Assembly (NCBI GenBank): GCA_029961685.1
Contig: JARWKL010000008.1
Location: 36,675,144 to 36,739,143, forward strand
Reading direction: 5' to 3'
Length of the DNA: 64,000 nt
Source: Aristolochia californica
Taxonomy: Eukaryota; Streptophyta; Magnoliopsida; Piperales; Aristolochiaceae
This document shows, piece by piece, positions 7,963 through 21,198 of this stretch; position 1 is the stretch's first letter; every line of letters begins with the position of its first letter. Both the position numbers and the translations under genes were made by a program. Under the pieces are notes generated by a model. The model had not been told where the DNA came from. It did no database searches and worked only from the letters and a program-made list of their open reading frames with translations.

Positions 7963-10900
7963 CTCCCCCTCAAGTTGGTGGTGAAAAAATATCGTATATC
8001 CCCAACTTGGTACATGCAGTGGAGAAAAATTTAGAGTTGACTAACTTAGTGAACATAACAGCAAATTCTCTATGAGTTGAGACATGTTTAAGATTTATGA
8101 TTCCTGGTTGCAACTTTTCTCTCACAAAGTGACAGTTCACCTTGATATGCTTAGTTGTCTCATAAAAAATCAGGTTGGAGGTAATGTGGTTGTCTTAACA
8201 CAATAGAGTTCCATATGGCATTCTTTGTGGAATCCCAATTCTGCTAAAAGATATTTATTCCATAAAAGCTCACTTATAGTATGTGACCTGTCTTTGTATT
8301 CTGCTTCTGCACTAGACCTTGCAACCACATTTTGTTTTTTACTCCTCCATGTAACAAAGTTGCCTCCAGCTAGAGTACAATATCCTGAGTAGATTTTCTA
8401 TCATCCAGTGATCCAATCCTATTTGCATTGGCAAAGATTTCAATATTGAGCTTACCATGAAACTTATATAAGAGCCCTTCTCCTGGTGCCTTTTTCAAAT
8501 ACCTAAGAATCCTCTCCTATGTCTGCCAATGAGACATCTGATTTGTATGCATATAATGACTAACCACACTGACTACAAAAGAAATATTTGGTCTAGTCAC
8601 GGTGAGATAGATAAGCTTGGCAACTAGCCTCTGGTACTAACCCACATCAACTTCTTCTCCCTAGCCAAGCACATAGTTTTGTATTTGTCTCTATAGGGGT
8701 GTCAGCAGGGAGACATCCCATCATTCCTATTTTTTGAAGCCAGTCAAGAACATATTTTCTTTGTGATAAGATAAAACCATGCTTGGACTGAAGAACCTCA
8801 ATACTGAGAAAGTAGTTAAGAAGTCCCAAGTCTTTCATCTTGACTTCATTGCATATCTTTTTTTTACTTGATTGATCCTATCAGTATCACTACCCGTCAA
8901 AATAATATCATCCACATAAAGGGCAAGTAATACGACTCCTTTCTCAGTATGCTTGACAAATAAAAAAATGCTCCTCACCTTGAGAACCCAAATTAAATCA
9001 TTGCTTGAATAAACTTGTCAAACCAGGCCCATGAAGATTGCTTTAGATCATATAATAATTTTTTAATGTGGCACAATAACTCCCTCTCAACCACATATCC
9101 AGGTGTCTAGTGCATATAAATTTTCTCCTGAATATCGCCATTGATGAAGGCATTCTTTACATATAACTAAAAGATGGGCCGTTGAGATTTAGGAACAAGA
9201 GATAATAAGAGATGCATTAAGTTGAGCTTGGAGACTGAAGAAAAGGTTTCCTCATAATCAATCTCATAACATTGGGTATAGCCTTTAGCCACAGGGTGGG
9301 CTTTAATGCGGGCCACTATACCATCCAGATTTTGTTTGACAGTGAAAACCCATTATTGCCCACCGGCTTTTTTCCAGATGGTAGGGAAATAAGACACCAC
9401 GTTTGATTCTTGTAAAAGGATGTCAGCTCTTTGTCCAAGGTTGCTTTCCATCCTGAATTTTGTTGGGCCTCCTGATAAGACCGAGGAATAGCAACAAAGA
9501 AAATAGAGAAAAGAAATTGACAACAAGATGATGATAATCGATGGGTGGATAAAAAATGAGCAATGGGGTGAGAGGAAAAAGATCAGGTGCAGGCCCTAGG
9601 TTCTTTCCAAAGAGAAATGGGTTGGGTATCAAATGGAGGACAAAAATAGGGGGTGGAGAAGGAGAGCTTAGCTCAAAGGAATCTGGAGACTTCACAGGTG
9701 TAGTGTGGGCCAATGCTTCAAGGGACAAGGCAAGTACATTAATACAACCATGAGTTGTCGAGTCATCAATCGACGTAATAGGTTTAGGAAACTCATTGGT
9801 TGTAGAAAAAATAGGTGGGGCACTAGTGGATGGATAAAAGGGCTGGTCCTTAAAGAATGTAACATCACTAGAAATGAGCAGCTTCCAGAGAGACGAATTG
9901 TAACATATGTATCATTTCTAAGTATGAGAGTACCCCAAAACAATACATTTAATTACCCTGGGATCTAATTTAGTTGTGTGGGGGGAAGTGTTATGAACAA
10001 AAAAGTACACCGAAAAAACTCTTAAAGGAAGAGAGAATAACTTATTACCAGAAAAAAGATGAAAATACGGTGTCTGGTTTCCAAGTGCTAAAGAAGGTAA
10101 TTGTTAATAAGATAATAGGTTGTAAGGATGGCATGGGGCCAGTAGAAATGAGGCACGTGCATATGATGGAGTAGAGCATGGGAAACCTTAAGAAAGTGTA
10201 TATTCTTTTCTTTTAGCTACACCATTTTGTTGTTGTGTATAGAGACAAGAGCTTTGGTGAATGATGTGTTTGTCCTAGAAAAAAGATTGGAAGTCTGTAA
10301 ATAAATATTTCTTGGCATTATTGGAGTGAAGAATCTTTATGGTAGTGTTGAACTGGGTAGACACCATGGCACAAAAAGTCATAAAAATAGGTAAGACTTT
10401 TGATCATTCTTTTAATAAGAACAACCATGTAGCCCAAGAGAAATCATCCATAAAGGTAACAAAATACTTTGACTAGGAAACATTTATGATGTTCATAGGG
10501 CCCATATATCAATATGAACTAAAGAACATGGGGAAACACTTTTGGTTTCACCGCGAGGAGAATAAGTACTTCGTTGGTGTTTACTCGACAGTCTTCACAG
10601 TTGAGACTGGAAATGAACTGTATTGTGGAAATAATTTGTTTGCGTGAAGGGATGGATGTCCTAACCTATTGTGCCACTTAAGAGCTATATGTTGAACACT
10701 AGTGGTGGCTATTAGTGCTGGTGAATCAAGATAGTACAGCCCCTATCTTTCACTGCCTCCACTAATAACTTGATTTGTCTTCAGATTCTAAAAAACACAA
10801 GAGGTGGGAGAAAAGGTGATGGAATACTTATTTTTTTGTGAATTTCCTAACGGATAAAAGGTTTAATGGAAACTCAATAATAAATAATATATCTTTTAAA

Positions 10901-11250
10901 TGAAGAATAGGTGCAGCAAATGTACACCCCACCCCACGTACCTTGGTTTGGGATCCATCAGTTATAGAAACAAATTTGTTAGGTAAACCAGGAGATATAG
11001 AATTGAGGAGGGCACCATTACCTGTCAAGTTCTCAAAGGCCCTAAAGTCAATGATCCAAGATGTAGAAGTAGTTGAAACCAAACCGGTTAAAGAAGTAGC
11101 AGCGATAGGAGAAATCTTGTTGGAGGTTTCCTAGTTCTTTGTATAAGCCATCAGAGGCTTTATCTTCTGAAGTAGTGCAAATTCTTTGGTAGAGAGAGTC
11201 TTTTGGACTCTAGTATTCTTAAGAGCCATCATAGTACAAGCTGACAATAG
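7963..11250 (-). pseudogene. Copia J: degenerate Ty1/copia polyprotein
   Basis: On the minus strand, in order from 11,250 down: protease region WIIDFRAFENLTGN, where the DSGA active site has become DFRA; integrase remnants; the variable linker with SPSPPPIFV; then reverse transcriptase with MKDLGLLNYFL and RKYVLDWLQKIGMMG; and RNase H remnants up to the polypurine tract at 7963-7977. Stops and frameshifts occur throughout. The gag region is missing beyond about 11,240. It belongs to the same broad copia group as G, D and H. The YVDD region at about 8900 is broken. No 5' LTR was found. Confidence 0.85.
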
Positions 11251-12240
11251 TCAATGAATAATAATCCAAGGTAACCAATCCGAGGATTTTCTTCTTCAAC
11301 ACAAATATCTCGATATAAAAAGAACCAATATGAAACAACAAGGGTTGAGACATAGTAGATAATGAGTGACTCAAGTTGGTTTAAGATCATGAGTTAAGCC
11401 TAGTAGAGAGACCAAGTCAAGGTACCAAGTCAGGCTTAATCAAGAGATCGAGTCAAGCTGGGTCAAGGTATCGAGTCTAGCTGAATCAAGAGATCGAGTC
11501 AAGCCAAGTCAAGGTATCGAGTCAGGCTATAAACTTAACATTTGAGTCCATGAAAGGCTATTCATGATTGCAATCAACAAAAAGAATTCTGATGTAAGTG
11601 TATCTTTCTTAAAAAAAATCGAATGGCCAAGCATAAAGCTCCAATATAGGGGTGAGAGAGATACAAGTCCTCGGCATTCAAATAACTCAATCCTATTAGT
11701 CACGACTCTACAGTGAGCTAATTGACTATCCCTCATCAAGAGACTCAGGTCGATCAACAGACAACTAGTGACTCGATTTCAGACTTTGGACGTAAGCCAG
11801 ATAGGATGATTCAATATCAATCCAAAAATGTAAGCTCGCTATAATCCGAGCAGACAGAAGTGGAAGGCACCAATTGGAGTCGTCCAAATCCAGAATGAAT
11901 CCAGCTCAAGAAGAAAATAAAAGGGCTCGATAATGAGCAATACAAAATAGAAATAAATACAAAAACAACTGGATAATGAGATTGATACTTCTGACAGGGC
12001 AATTTTCCTAAAGTACTGGATAATAAGATTGATGCTTCCATCAGATAATGAGATTGATATTGCTAGAAGGCAACTTTAATCTTGCACAATATGGGGACAT
12101 CCAAAATAGCAATGCAGGCAAAGAATCTGATCTGTATATGCAACAACAAAAAAAACAAGATCTTTGACTGAAGGAAGTCAAAATGAGATCTTTTGAAAAG
12201 AAATTAGATGCCAATGAAGATGAAATGATACTAGCTAATT
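11251..12240. other. Non-coding stretch right of copia J
   Basis: No coding family is recognisable; open frames on both strands are short. It contains the minisatellite at 11,395-11,527 and repeated 'ataatgagattgat' phrases at about 11,965-12,055. Confidence 0.5.
11395..11527. repeat. Minisatellite, about 45 bp unit, three imperfect copies
   Basis: Copies begin 'agagagaccaagtcaagg', 'agagatcgagtcaagctg' and 'agagatcgagtcaagcca'. Within each copy 'tcaaggtatcgagtc' recurs. Confidence 0.75.
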
Positions 12241-12462
12241 ACATCAATACTCTCTCTATGAGATGACTATTTATTTACCATCTTGTCATCATTGTATGTG
12301 GGCCTATGGGCCTTCTTCTTGATCAATGGGCCTTGAGCCCGTCTTCTATATCTCTAGGATGCATGGGTCTTCCTTGGTCTTATGGGCTTGGGTCCATCTT
12401 CCAATATACTTGGATATGTAGGACTTCCTTGGTCGTGTGGGTTTGGGCCCTATCTTCCAACA
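12241..12462 (-). repeat. 3' LTR edge of non-autonomous element K
   Basis: It ends 'tatcttccaaca' next to 'ctccccctcacgctgg', a polypurine tract on the minus strand. It contains two copies of 'cttccttggtc..tgggcttggg', also seen in the LTRs of E, I and M. The outer LTR edge was not found. Confidence 0.55.
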
Positions 12463-13840
12463 CTCCCCCTCACGCTGGTGCTCTCATTCATGAGGCCCAA
12501 CTAGCATAACATAAGTGAGAGTAAAATCACTCCTAGCTGCTACGACATTGCTCCATACTTCGGTCTTAACTCATGCTGGATGTAGGGCAGACTTCGTCAC
12601 CTGTAGATAGTATGTCTATCGGCATTACTCTAAAGTATCCACCTCCACCACCGTGTCCCTCCAAAGGACAACGACTTTCAAGTGATAGAGTAATAAATAA
12701 CATTAATGGGGGGAAGTGGGCTTATTTATCATGGTGTCCCAATTCGGACATTGACTCTCATGGTGTCCCAACCGTGATATTTTTGAGAGTTAAATGAATG
12801 ATGGTGTTCCAATCCGAACACCGACTCTCATGGTGTCCCAAATGCAATAGTTTTTAGAGTCAAATAAATTATGGTATGAGGAAAGATACCGAGGCCACAT
12901 TTTCTTTAATAATAATGTCTCATCCAAGGAGACACAATAGCTGCAGCTGGAATGGGTTTGTGCCCATATAACATAAACCAAAATAATCCTTGTAAAATTG
13001 ACTCATGAAATAATCTAATGCACATATCTGTACCAAATAATATGTTGACCAAGGAATAATCTATCAATTCTTCAAAATAATAGTCCAACCAGAGAAAAAT
13101 TTATTGAGTCACATCGAGTCAAATAGTAGACCAATATATCCAAGTCACTGCAGAAATATGTATAAGCTTTTATCTAGACATGTATACCGAGGTAGGAAAT
13201 AAGTGGCCCGAGTTAGATTGACCCAGACCCGGGTTGGTCTGGGTTGACTCAGTAGGCTGGTGCTGCTCAACAGTAGCTAGAAGGGCAGCCTCGGGTTGTT
13301 GGGTTGACCCAATCTGATCCGGGTTGAAGCAGGCGCTCAACCCGAATTTAATATGTTTCCTAACTTAGGAAACATTAAATCTTTCCTATCTTCTTCTTCC
13401 TCTCAGCCGAATAGAGTAAAAAACCAAATCTCTTCAAGAGGAAACTTTTCAACAGTGTAGCACGCTTCCAAATAGAGAGGACTTTTCGAAAATACTTCAC
13501 TCCAGAAGAGACCATCTAGAAATATCATCTTCCCCGCATACAACAACAGTATCATCTTCCCCGCGGTTGAAGGACTCTCAGTGGGAACAAAGCTCGGAAA
13601 GGAACTTTCCAGAGAAGCAGCTAATAGAAAAAAAATTTCTCGGTTAATTGAGAAGGTAAAAATTAGAGTTTAAGGCTTAAAATTGACAATTTTGCCCCTA
13701 CGACATGTATCCTTACATACTTAATGAAAAATTACAATTAAAAGTAATATAAAAGTAAAAGTAATTAACTCAATCAGTCATTGCCACCTCCTTATTAAGT
13801 CCTCAACAGATTCCATACTATCAAGATCTTCAACTTAGAA
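12463..13840 (-). mobile_element. Interior of non-autonomous element K
   Basis: This is homologous to the interior of E just inside its 3' LTR: 'gaggcccaactagcataa' against 'gaggccatgctggcataa', 'atgctggatgtaggg', 'tatcggcatt' and 'ccaccgtgtccctcca'. No retrotransposon protein is encoded. It contains a hairpin repeat array (12,725-12,865). The part at 13,200-13,640 includes repeated 'gggttgacc' phrases and does not resemble E. The 5' LTR and primer-binding site were not found. Confidence 0.55.
12725..12865. repeat. Hairpin repeat array in element K
   Basis: About four imperfect units, each with 'tcatggtgtcccaa' followed in the best copy by 'ccgtgatattttt'. The unit pairs with itself as a short stem (atcatgg..ccgtgat). 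It matches the array in element E at 34,546-34,742 in both motif and position in the element. Confidence 0.7.
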
Positions 13841-13953
13841 TGTTGGAGAGAAGAAGGAAGAAGGAGAAGAGAAGAGGAGAGAAGAGGAGAAGAGGAGAAT
13901 AATAGAAGAGAAGAGGTCACATGGAGGAGAGAAGAAAAGGAGAGAATTAGGGT
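13841..13953 (-). repeat. LTR-L, left piece (split by copia G)
   Basis: A purine-rich segment starting 'tgttggagag' and ending in the agggt target duplication of G. It continues right of G at 51,557-51,683 ('...cacacaaca'). This reading of one LTR interrupted by G follows from the duplication. Target duplications of L itself could not be confirmed. Confidence 0.45.
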
Positions 13954-14015
13954 TGTTAAATTTAGGGCCCCGTCACTAAAATATTGAGCAAGATGAGAGA
14001 GGGAGAACAAAAAGA

Positions 14016-14063
<48 letters not shown>

Positions 14064-14454
14064 GGTAGAGAGGAGAGAAGAGAAAAGAGAGAAAAAGAGT
14101 TTAGGCTAGAGAGAGATTCTTCACGAGTTGAGAAGTGGAGAGCTTGATTGAACCCTTCAACCAAGACCCCTATTTATACTACTTTTTATTACATATTTAG
14201 AGATAAGATAGGATCTCAAATATTCCTAATTATATCAACCTTGATTATCCAAATCTACATAAATCAAGGGAAGATAAAAATGATTACATTAATCATGGAA
14301 GATTGTCAAATCTTCCAACTCATGTGACAAGGATGTCAACTCATATAATAACCCATCATGCCACCTCACATTATCATGGTGGGTCCCACCAGCTTGTGTA
14401 ATCATGGTGGGTTCCACCAGCTCGTGTAATCATGGTGGGTTCCACCTAGTAACA
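13954..14454 (-). repeat. Copia G 3' LTR with microsatellite and tandem repeats
   Basis: 501 bp against 391 bp for the 5' LTR. The extra length is largely a (GA)n run (about 14,016-14,060) and a 30 bp unit containing 'gtgtaatcatggtgggttccacc' repeated near 14,370-14,450. A TATA-like 'tatttatact' in reverse lies at about 14,170. Confidence 0.9.
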
Positions 14455-15720
14455 CTACCCCTCAAGTTGGGGACGAGAAAACATCATAAATGCTCAGCTT
14501 GCTACAGATGTGGGATAAGATCTTATGACTAAGTGGTTTGTTAGGAATGTCTGCAACTTGGCCTTGTGAGGAGATATGTTTGAGAGACATTATGCCAGCT
14601 TGGAATTTCTCTCGTATGAAATGGCAGTCTACTTCAATGTGCTTTGTTCTCTCATGGAAGACCGGATTTGAGATGATACGCATTGCCGCCTGATTATCTC
14701 AATGTAGATCCATAGGGATTTTTTTATAGAATCCCAGTTCAGTGAGAAGTGATCCGATCCATAGAAGCTCACTAATTGTGCTGCACTAGACCTTGCAACT
14801 GTATTTTTCTTCTTGCTTCTAAATGTAACCAAGTTTCCTCCGACCATTGTACAATATCCCAAAGTAGATTTTCTGTCATTCGTGGATCCAGCCTAGTCTG
14901 CATCTGATAATTCTTCTATGTTGAAGTGACCATGGTTCTTATAGAGAAACCCTCTTCCTAGAGCTCATTTCAAATATCGCAATATTCTATTTAGTGCTTA
15001 CCAGTGACTAAGTTGTGGTTTGTGCATGTATTGACTTTCCACACCTACTACATATGATATATCTGGCCTTGTAACACAAAGATAAATGAGTTTCCCCACA
15101 AGTCTTTGATATTTTCTGATATCCACATCGTCTCCAATGCTTACAAATAATTTTGTATTGGAATCCATAGGGGTTTCACCTGGTCTACTCCCCATCATTC
15201 ATGTCTCCTCCAGTAGATCAAGGACATACTTCCTTTGAGATAGTACAATCTCATGTTTGGACTGTAGTACTTCACTACCCAAAAAGTATTTAAGTAGTCC
15301 AAGATCTTTTGTCTTGAATTCTTCACATATCTTTTCCTTGGTTTCCTGAATGCCCTCGGGATCACTACCGGTTAAGACAATATCATCAACATATACGACC
15401 AAAATCACTTTAACTTTAGGTGTGTCTTTAAGAAATATGGAGTGATCTACAGATCATCTGTGAAATCCGACTTGTATGAGTATTTGGCTAAATTTATCAA
15501 ACCATGCACGAGGAGACTGTTTTAGACCATAAAGGGAATTTTTCAATCGACATACCAACTCCCCTTAACTACAAATCCAGGTGGTTGTTGCATATAAATT
15601 TCTTCCTTTATATCCCCATTGAGAAAAACATTTTTAGACCGACCAGGAAGAATTAGCAGCAAGAGATAATAAAATAGTTAATGCGAGCAACTAATCCATC
15701 TGGATTGTGTTTAATAGTAA
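14455..15720 (-). pseudogene. Copia G reverse transcriptase and RNase H
   Basis: On the minus strand: the catalytic block LVVYVDDIVLTGSDPEG with intact YVDD, then KDLGLLKYFLGSEVLQSK, RKYVLDLLEET, GRPGETPMDSNTKL, LVGKLIYLCVTRPDISY, then RNase H ending in [20 protein letters not shown] and QVADI. In-frame stops and at least two frameshifts (about 14,860 and 14,990) break it. A polypurine tract (CCAACTTGAGGGGTAG on the minus strand) lies against the 3' LTR. Confidence 0.9.
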
Positions 15721-17495
15721 AAATTCACTTACAACCGATATATTTTTTATCTGATGGAAAAGGAATAGAACCCATGGCGAATTCTCATAGAGTGCCTGAA
15801 TTTCTTCATCCATTGCCGCCTTCCACCCTGAATGTTTCAGAGCCTCCTAATAGGACTATGGGACTGAGATGTAGGAGATAGATGAAAGAAATTGACAACA
15901 TGAAGAGGATAAACGATAGTGAGACATAAAATTGGATATGGGGTGAGAAGTAGAGGGCCTAATGCAAGGTTTGGGTTCTATTCTTAAGGCAATTGGCCAA
16001 GTATCATATTGTGGTCCAAAAAGAACAGGAGAAGATGGACTTAGCTTGATGGGATCCTCAAACTTTGCAGGTGTGGTGTCAGCCAGTGTTGCTAAGGGTT
16101 GAACAGTTTTTGTAGCACGGGGCACAACCGGTTGAGGAGAGGCTGGCACTGAAGAGACCTAGAGGAGCATTGCCATACCAGTATGAATAATCTTCAAAAA
16201 GAGTTACATCCCTAGACACAAGTAACCTTTGGAGAGTAAGATTGTAGAAAATATAAGCTTTGTATGTGTGAGAGTATCCTAATTAGATACATTTGACAAA
16301 TATCGGATCAAGTTTACTATGTTGAGGGGAGGTAATATGAATAAAGCATGTGTAACCAAAGACTTTCAAGGGAAGCGAAAAATGATCACCATGTGGAAAC
16401 AATGAGTATGGGGATTTATGACCGAGAATGGAAGAGGGTAGCCTATTCATAAGAAAGCATGCAATAAGAATGGCTTGCGGCCAATAAAAGTATGAGTCTT
16501 ACATGGTATACAATAAGTTGCGAGCTACCTCAAGAAGGTGACGGTTCGTCCGTTCTGCTACACCATTTTTTTGGGGGTGTAGGCACAAAATGTTTGATGG
16601 ATAATGTCATTCTCTTGAAAAAAATAATCAAGATCTCTGGAAGTATATTCTTTGGCATTATCAGAATGAAGTACTTTGATTTTCTGACCAAATTGAGTGA
16701 CAACCATAGCATGAAATAATTTAAATATGGATGGTATTTTAGATCATTCTTTAAAAAGAAATAGCCATGTGGTACGAGAAAATCATCAATAAATATAATA
16801 AAGTACTTGACTAGGAAAATATTTGAGACGCTCAAGGGTCCCCATACATCTGTGTGAATCAATAAAAAAGGAGCAACACTTTTAAGTTCTGGACGAGGGG
16901 AGTATGTGGTCCTCTGGTGTTTGCTCAGTTGGCAAACTTCACAAATTAAATTTGACCTATGCTTAAAATTAGGGAAAAGAAGATGAAGAATTTGTGCGGA
17001 TGGATGTCCGAACTGATTCTGCCATAGACTTGTCTCAGTTTCCTTGGTTAAGACAGCATTTATTTTAGGCACATCCAAGTAGTAAAGCCCCCTTTGTTGA
17101 TGGTCTTCACCAATCACCTGTTTCATTATAGGATCCTGAAACACACAAGAAGTGGGTGAAAAGGTAATTGAGCAATTAAAATGTTGTGTTAGCTGACTAA
17201 CGGATAAAAGATTCAAGGGAAAGGTAGGAACAAAAAGAATATTTGTGAGCGAAAATGATTGTGTAACAGAGGTGGATCCTTTCTCGAGAACTTTTGTTAG
17301 GGAGTCGTTAGCTATGGTAAAAAAATTATTCGAGAGACAAGGAAAAATTGAGTGAAGTAGATTTTTGTTACCTATGAAATGCTCGGTGGCCCCAGAGTCT
17401 ATTATCCAGGATGAAGAGGAGGAAGTGGCAGAGAGCGTACCTAAAGTGGTGGTGGCAGCAATAGTTGAGGAGGAACTTCGTGGAGAGATCATCAA
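15721..17495 (-). pseudogene. Copia G protease and integrase
   Basis: The longest open part is 321 codons (16,530-17,495). It contains the protease motif WIIDSGATEHFIGN with intact active site, LLSVSQLTQHFNC, the GAG-pre-integrase block with WQNQFGHPS, the zinc motif CEVCQLSKHQRTTY and the first integrase aspartate in HTDVWGPLS. It then runs out of frame at about 16,750. The linker between integrase and reverse transcriptase is at 15,856-16,149. The upstream gag lies beyond A and H, at 48.8-50.7 kb. Confidence 0.92.
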
Positions 17496-17554
17496 TATTT
17501 TTATTTTTTGGAATAAGTCATACTCATCATTAGTAAGGGTTTTCTTTTCTGTTG

Positions 17555-17975
17555 TGTAACCATATTTTGGAATTTATATTAATGTTAGTTGTTTAGATTT
17601 TTACATGTATATAGGTTAATAAGTTATATGGGTTAGATTGTAATTAAGCTCATGGGTTGCCTTGTTTAACCTAATCCTAATCCTATGTTTAAATAGAGAA
17701 TAAAAAAGGGGAAGGGGAATTCTCAATTTCATAAACTTCTCTTGCATATTGGAGGTAGTCATTCTCAGAGCTTGGAGCTCTCGGTTGTGGGTGTTCCAGG
17801 ACCCTATCAGGTATATTTTCTTGATCATTGTTGCTTCATCCAGCAATTAGGATTCTTTCGGTAGATTCAAAGCTTAGAGCTCTTTATTTTGGCTGCTCAC
17901 GACAACATTGCTACTTTCTTCAGTAACTTGATTTGGCTATTCCAACAACCTCTCTTGGGATAGAAATTATTGACA
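17555..17975 (+). repeat. Copia A 5' LTR
   Basis: 421 bp, TGTAACCATATT to AAATTATTGACA. It matches 42,263-42,706. A promoter-like 'tatgtttaaatagagaa' lies at about 17,681. Confidence 0.93.
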
Positions 17976-17988
17976 TGGTATCAGAGCC
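17976..17988 (+). promoter_or_regulatory. Copia A primer-binding site (initiator tRNA-Met)
   Basis: TGGTATCAGAGCC immediately follows the 5' LTR, complementary to the initiator tRNA-Met 3' end. Confidence 0.93.
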
Positions 17989-18723
17989 ACACTTATAATT
18001 TTTATTTCTGTGGTGTTGGTATTATTTTGGCATGCTTGAAAATATTGGAATCGTGATTGATTTTATTGGAACAGTGATTGATTTGTGAGTATGCAACTCT
18101 ACTGATATTTATCAAGCCGAAGAAATAAAATCTTGTTGTTGTTTCCGGAAGTGCCGCTTTGTTGGTTAACAATAGATTTCAAAAACTTGCAACATTTCTT
18201 TTCTGGATTGGTTTGCTTCTAAACGTCATGAAACTGAATCCCCTCGACCTTTTTTGGATTGTTTTGCTGATTTAGTGTTGTCCTTAGCAGCACCAGTTTG
18301 CCGACCAACACCTGTAAAAAAAAAAAAAAAGTTTGAACTTTGTTCGTCGTGAGGAGGACGACACTGTTGAAAAATTAAAGCTTTCCTAAGTTAGAAAAAT
18401 TTAATCAAGACCAGCACATGCCTATTCAACCTGGACCAGCCAACCCAACCCACACCGGATGGCTTATTGGTTCCTGCTTTGGAGTTTTAATTCTGTGACC
18501 CATTCTAGTTTGGATTTGTTTGGTTGATACAAGTGATTGCAACAAGTTTATTTGATCCATTGGCTTATTAGATTGAGTTCTGAGTTGAAGTTTATAACAT
18601 TTGTTCTTGAAAAACCATTTTCTGCAAAGTGGGTTACAATTATTTTTGGGTGACACAAGGATTGCATTTCAACGCAGTTTGCCCTCGATTATTGTGTATC
18701 TACGTGGCTTGCTGTATTTCATC

Positions 18724-19535
18724 ATGTCAACTGACAAGTTAGATGTTTTACCTATTTGTTTCACGGGTAAGAACTACTTTACATGGGCATTTCAATTCCA
18801 TTTATTTGTTATAGGAAAAGAGTTATGGGTCATATAGATGGAAGTGACTCGGCACCTCGAGAGGCCACATCTTTGCCAAAGTCGATAATCATGGATGCTT
18901 GGGTAATGAACTGGATACTTGGCTTTGTTAAGCAACATTTTGTTCTTAATTTGCGGCCCTATAGAAATGCAGCTAATATGTGCAATTACCTCCACAAGAT
19001 TTACAACCAAAATAGAACGGCTTAGCGATTTCAATTGGAATATGGGATGGCTAATTTCATACAGGATAGCCTCTCTATTAAGGAATACTATTGTGGGTTG
19101 CTAAACCTTTGGGGCGACTATGCCAAGGTTATTTATGAGAATGTTCCAATTGCTGCTCTCTCAATTGTTTAGGTTGTGCATGAGACAAGCAAAAGAGATC
19201 AATTCTTGATGAAGCTCCGTTCAGAGTTTGACATTGCCCATTCCAATCTAATGAATCATCATCTTGTACCATCTCTGGATACCTGTTTGGGTGAGCTTCT
19301 AAGGGAGGAACAGCGTATTGCCGCTCTGGCTGACATGGAACATCGGGCTAATACTAATGCCCCTGTTCCTATGGCATATGCCACAGAAGGGAGAAATCAA
19401 GGTAGGGACATGAAGTCCATCCAGTGCTTCAACTATAAAGAATTTGGTCATTTTGCTCAGGATTGCACTAAAAAGTAATGTGGGTACTGCAAGCAAACGG
19501 GTCATCTCCTCTCCGCTTGTCCTATCCGCCCAGCA
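18724..19535 (+). pseudogene. Copia A gag with two zinc knuckles
   Basis: It starts MSTDKLDVLPICFTGKNY and continues FTWAFQFHLFVIGKELW, typical of the N-terminal copia gag block. The middle is frameshifted. A 100-codon open part (19,176-19,478) includes LREEQRIAALADMEHR and ends in a zinc knuckle CFNYKEFGHFAQDC, in which the second cysteine is now tyrosine. A second knuckle, CGYCKQTGHLLSACP, follows after a stop. Two knuckles and this arrangement are typical of plant copia elements that have a UBN2-type gag. Confidence 0.85.
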
Positions 19536-19699
19536 AGGAAGTAGGGCACTGCTTATCATGCCTCCACAGGTGCTTCGAGTTCTACTGCCTTACCTCCTGC
19601 CTTGCTGGTTACTTCGAATACTATTTCTACAGTCTCAACAAGTCCGAGTACACATACTCTTAAAAAGGTACAACAGATGATCATTTCTACCCTTTCAAA

Positions 19700-21198
19700 T
19701 TTTGGCTTCTCAGGTAAGAATAAAGTTTCTACTCAGCCATGGTGTGTCGACTCCAGAGATTCTAACCATATGACCAACACTGCTATTTCTCTTTGCAATA
19801 TCAAAACGTATGATGGAAATCTGAAAATTAACATTGTTGATGGTAGCTCTCTGCCTATCAGTGTTGTTGCTGACCTTTCTCCTACCTTAGCTGATTTTTT
19901 TGTGTCCCTGATCTCTCCACAAAACTTATTTCTGTTAGTCAGTTGGTTGAAAATAATTGTAATGTTCAATTCTCTCGATCTGGTTGTGTTGTGTAGGATC
20001 AAGCGTCAGGGAATATGATTGCGAAGAGGCCTAAAGTGGGACGACTCTTTCCCATTCAAGTTTTTCTCTCTACCAGCATTCCTCGTGCTCCTTTACTTTC
20101 CTTTGCATGTAATGTTGTTAGTTTTGGAACTACGATGTGGCACAGATGTCTCGACCACCCGAACTTTGATGTACTTCATACCGTGTTTAATTCTAGTTTA
20201 TTAAAAAGTACAACATATTCTTCTCTTAATCTTTCATTTAATTGCTCATCATCCAAACTTGGCATAAGTAAAGTTCTCCCATTTCCTCATCATGGATCTC
20301 ATGCCACACACTATTTTGATATTATTCATAGTGATGTTTGGGGAATTGCTCTTGTTGTTTCTCATGCGTATTATAAGTATTTTGTTATTTTTATCGATGA
20401 ATTTAGTCGTATTACTTGGGTCTACTTCCTACAGGCTAAGTCTAAAGTTTTTGTCATATTTAAACGCTTTCTTGTGTTTCTTGAGACTCAATTCTTTGCC
20501 AGCATTAAGGTATTGCACTATGTCTAATGAGTTTAAGGATTTTCTTCAAAGCAAAGGAATCATATCTCAGTGTTCCTGTCCTTTGATATAGCAATAAAAT
20601 AGAGTTATAGAGAGGAAAAATCATCATCTTCTTGATGTGGTATGAACTCTTTTACTTGATTCATTTGTTCCTCATTTTTTGGTGTGAAGCGTTGTCCACT
20701 TTGGTTCATTTAATCCACTGTTTGCCTTCTCCTACGTTGCATCATGTTTCTCCAGTTTTAAGTTATTTGGTCATTCTCCTTCATATGCAGATCTTTGAAC
20801 ATTCGGTTGTGTTTGTTTTGTGCATCTACCTACTCATGAATGACATAAACTTACAACCAAATCCATTAAGTGTGCTTTTCTAAGTTATGCTATATCGCAA
20901 AAAGGCTATGTTTGTTATGATCCCCATGATCGTCGTATACATGGTTCTCAGAATGTGGTTTTCTTTAAAAATCAATATTTCTTTCCCTCTCATGTTGCTC
21001 TACCATCTGCATCTTTATCTATTCTACCTAGATTTTATGAGCCCAATCCCACTTTATCTATGCCCCCCCATGATCCTGACCTGGTGCCAGCTCCTGATCC
21101 TCCTCCTGCTCTTGCTTCCATCACTCTTCGTTGGTATTCTTGCACTTCTCGCCCCCTAATAAGTATGCGTTGTCCTCCACTACTCTCTTGTGGCTACT
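19700..21198 (+). pseudogene. Copia A protease and integrase
   Basis: The protease block reads WCVDSRDSNHMT; the DSGAS active site is lost. Then come ISLCNIKTYDG and INIVDGSSLPIS. The GAG-pre-integrase block MWHRCLDHPNFDVL and integrase core IIHSDVWGIA, IFIDEFSRITWVYFL are readable with frameshifts. The region ends in the linker before reverse transcriptase, where CapR-2 inserted (ctact duplication at 21,194-21,198). Confidence 0.85.
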
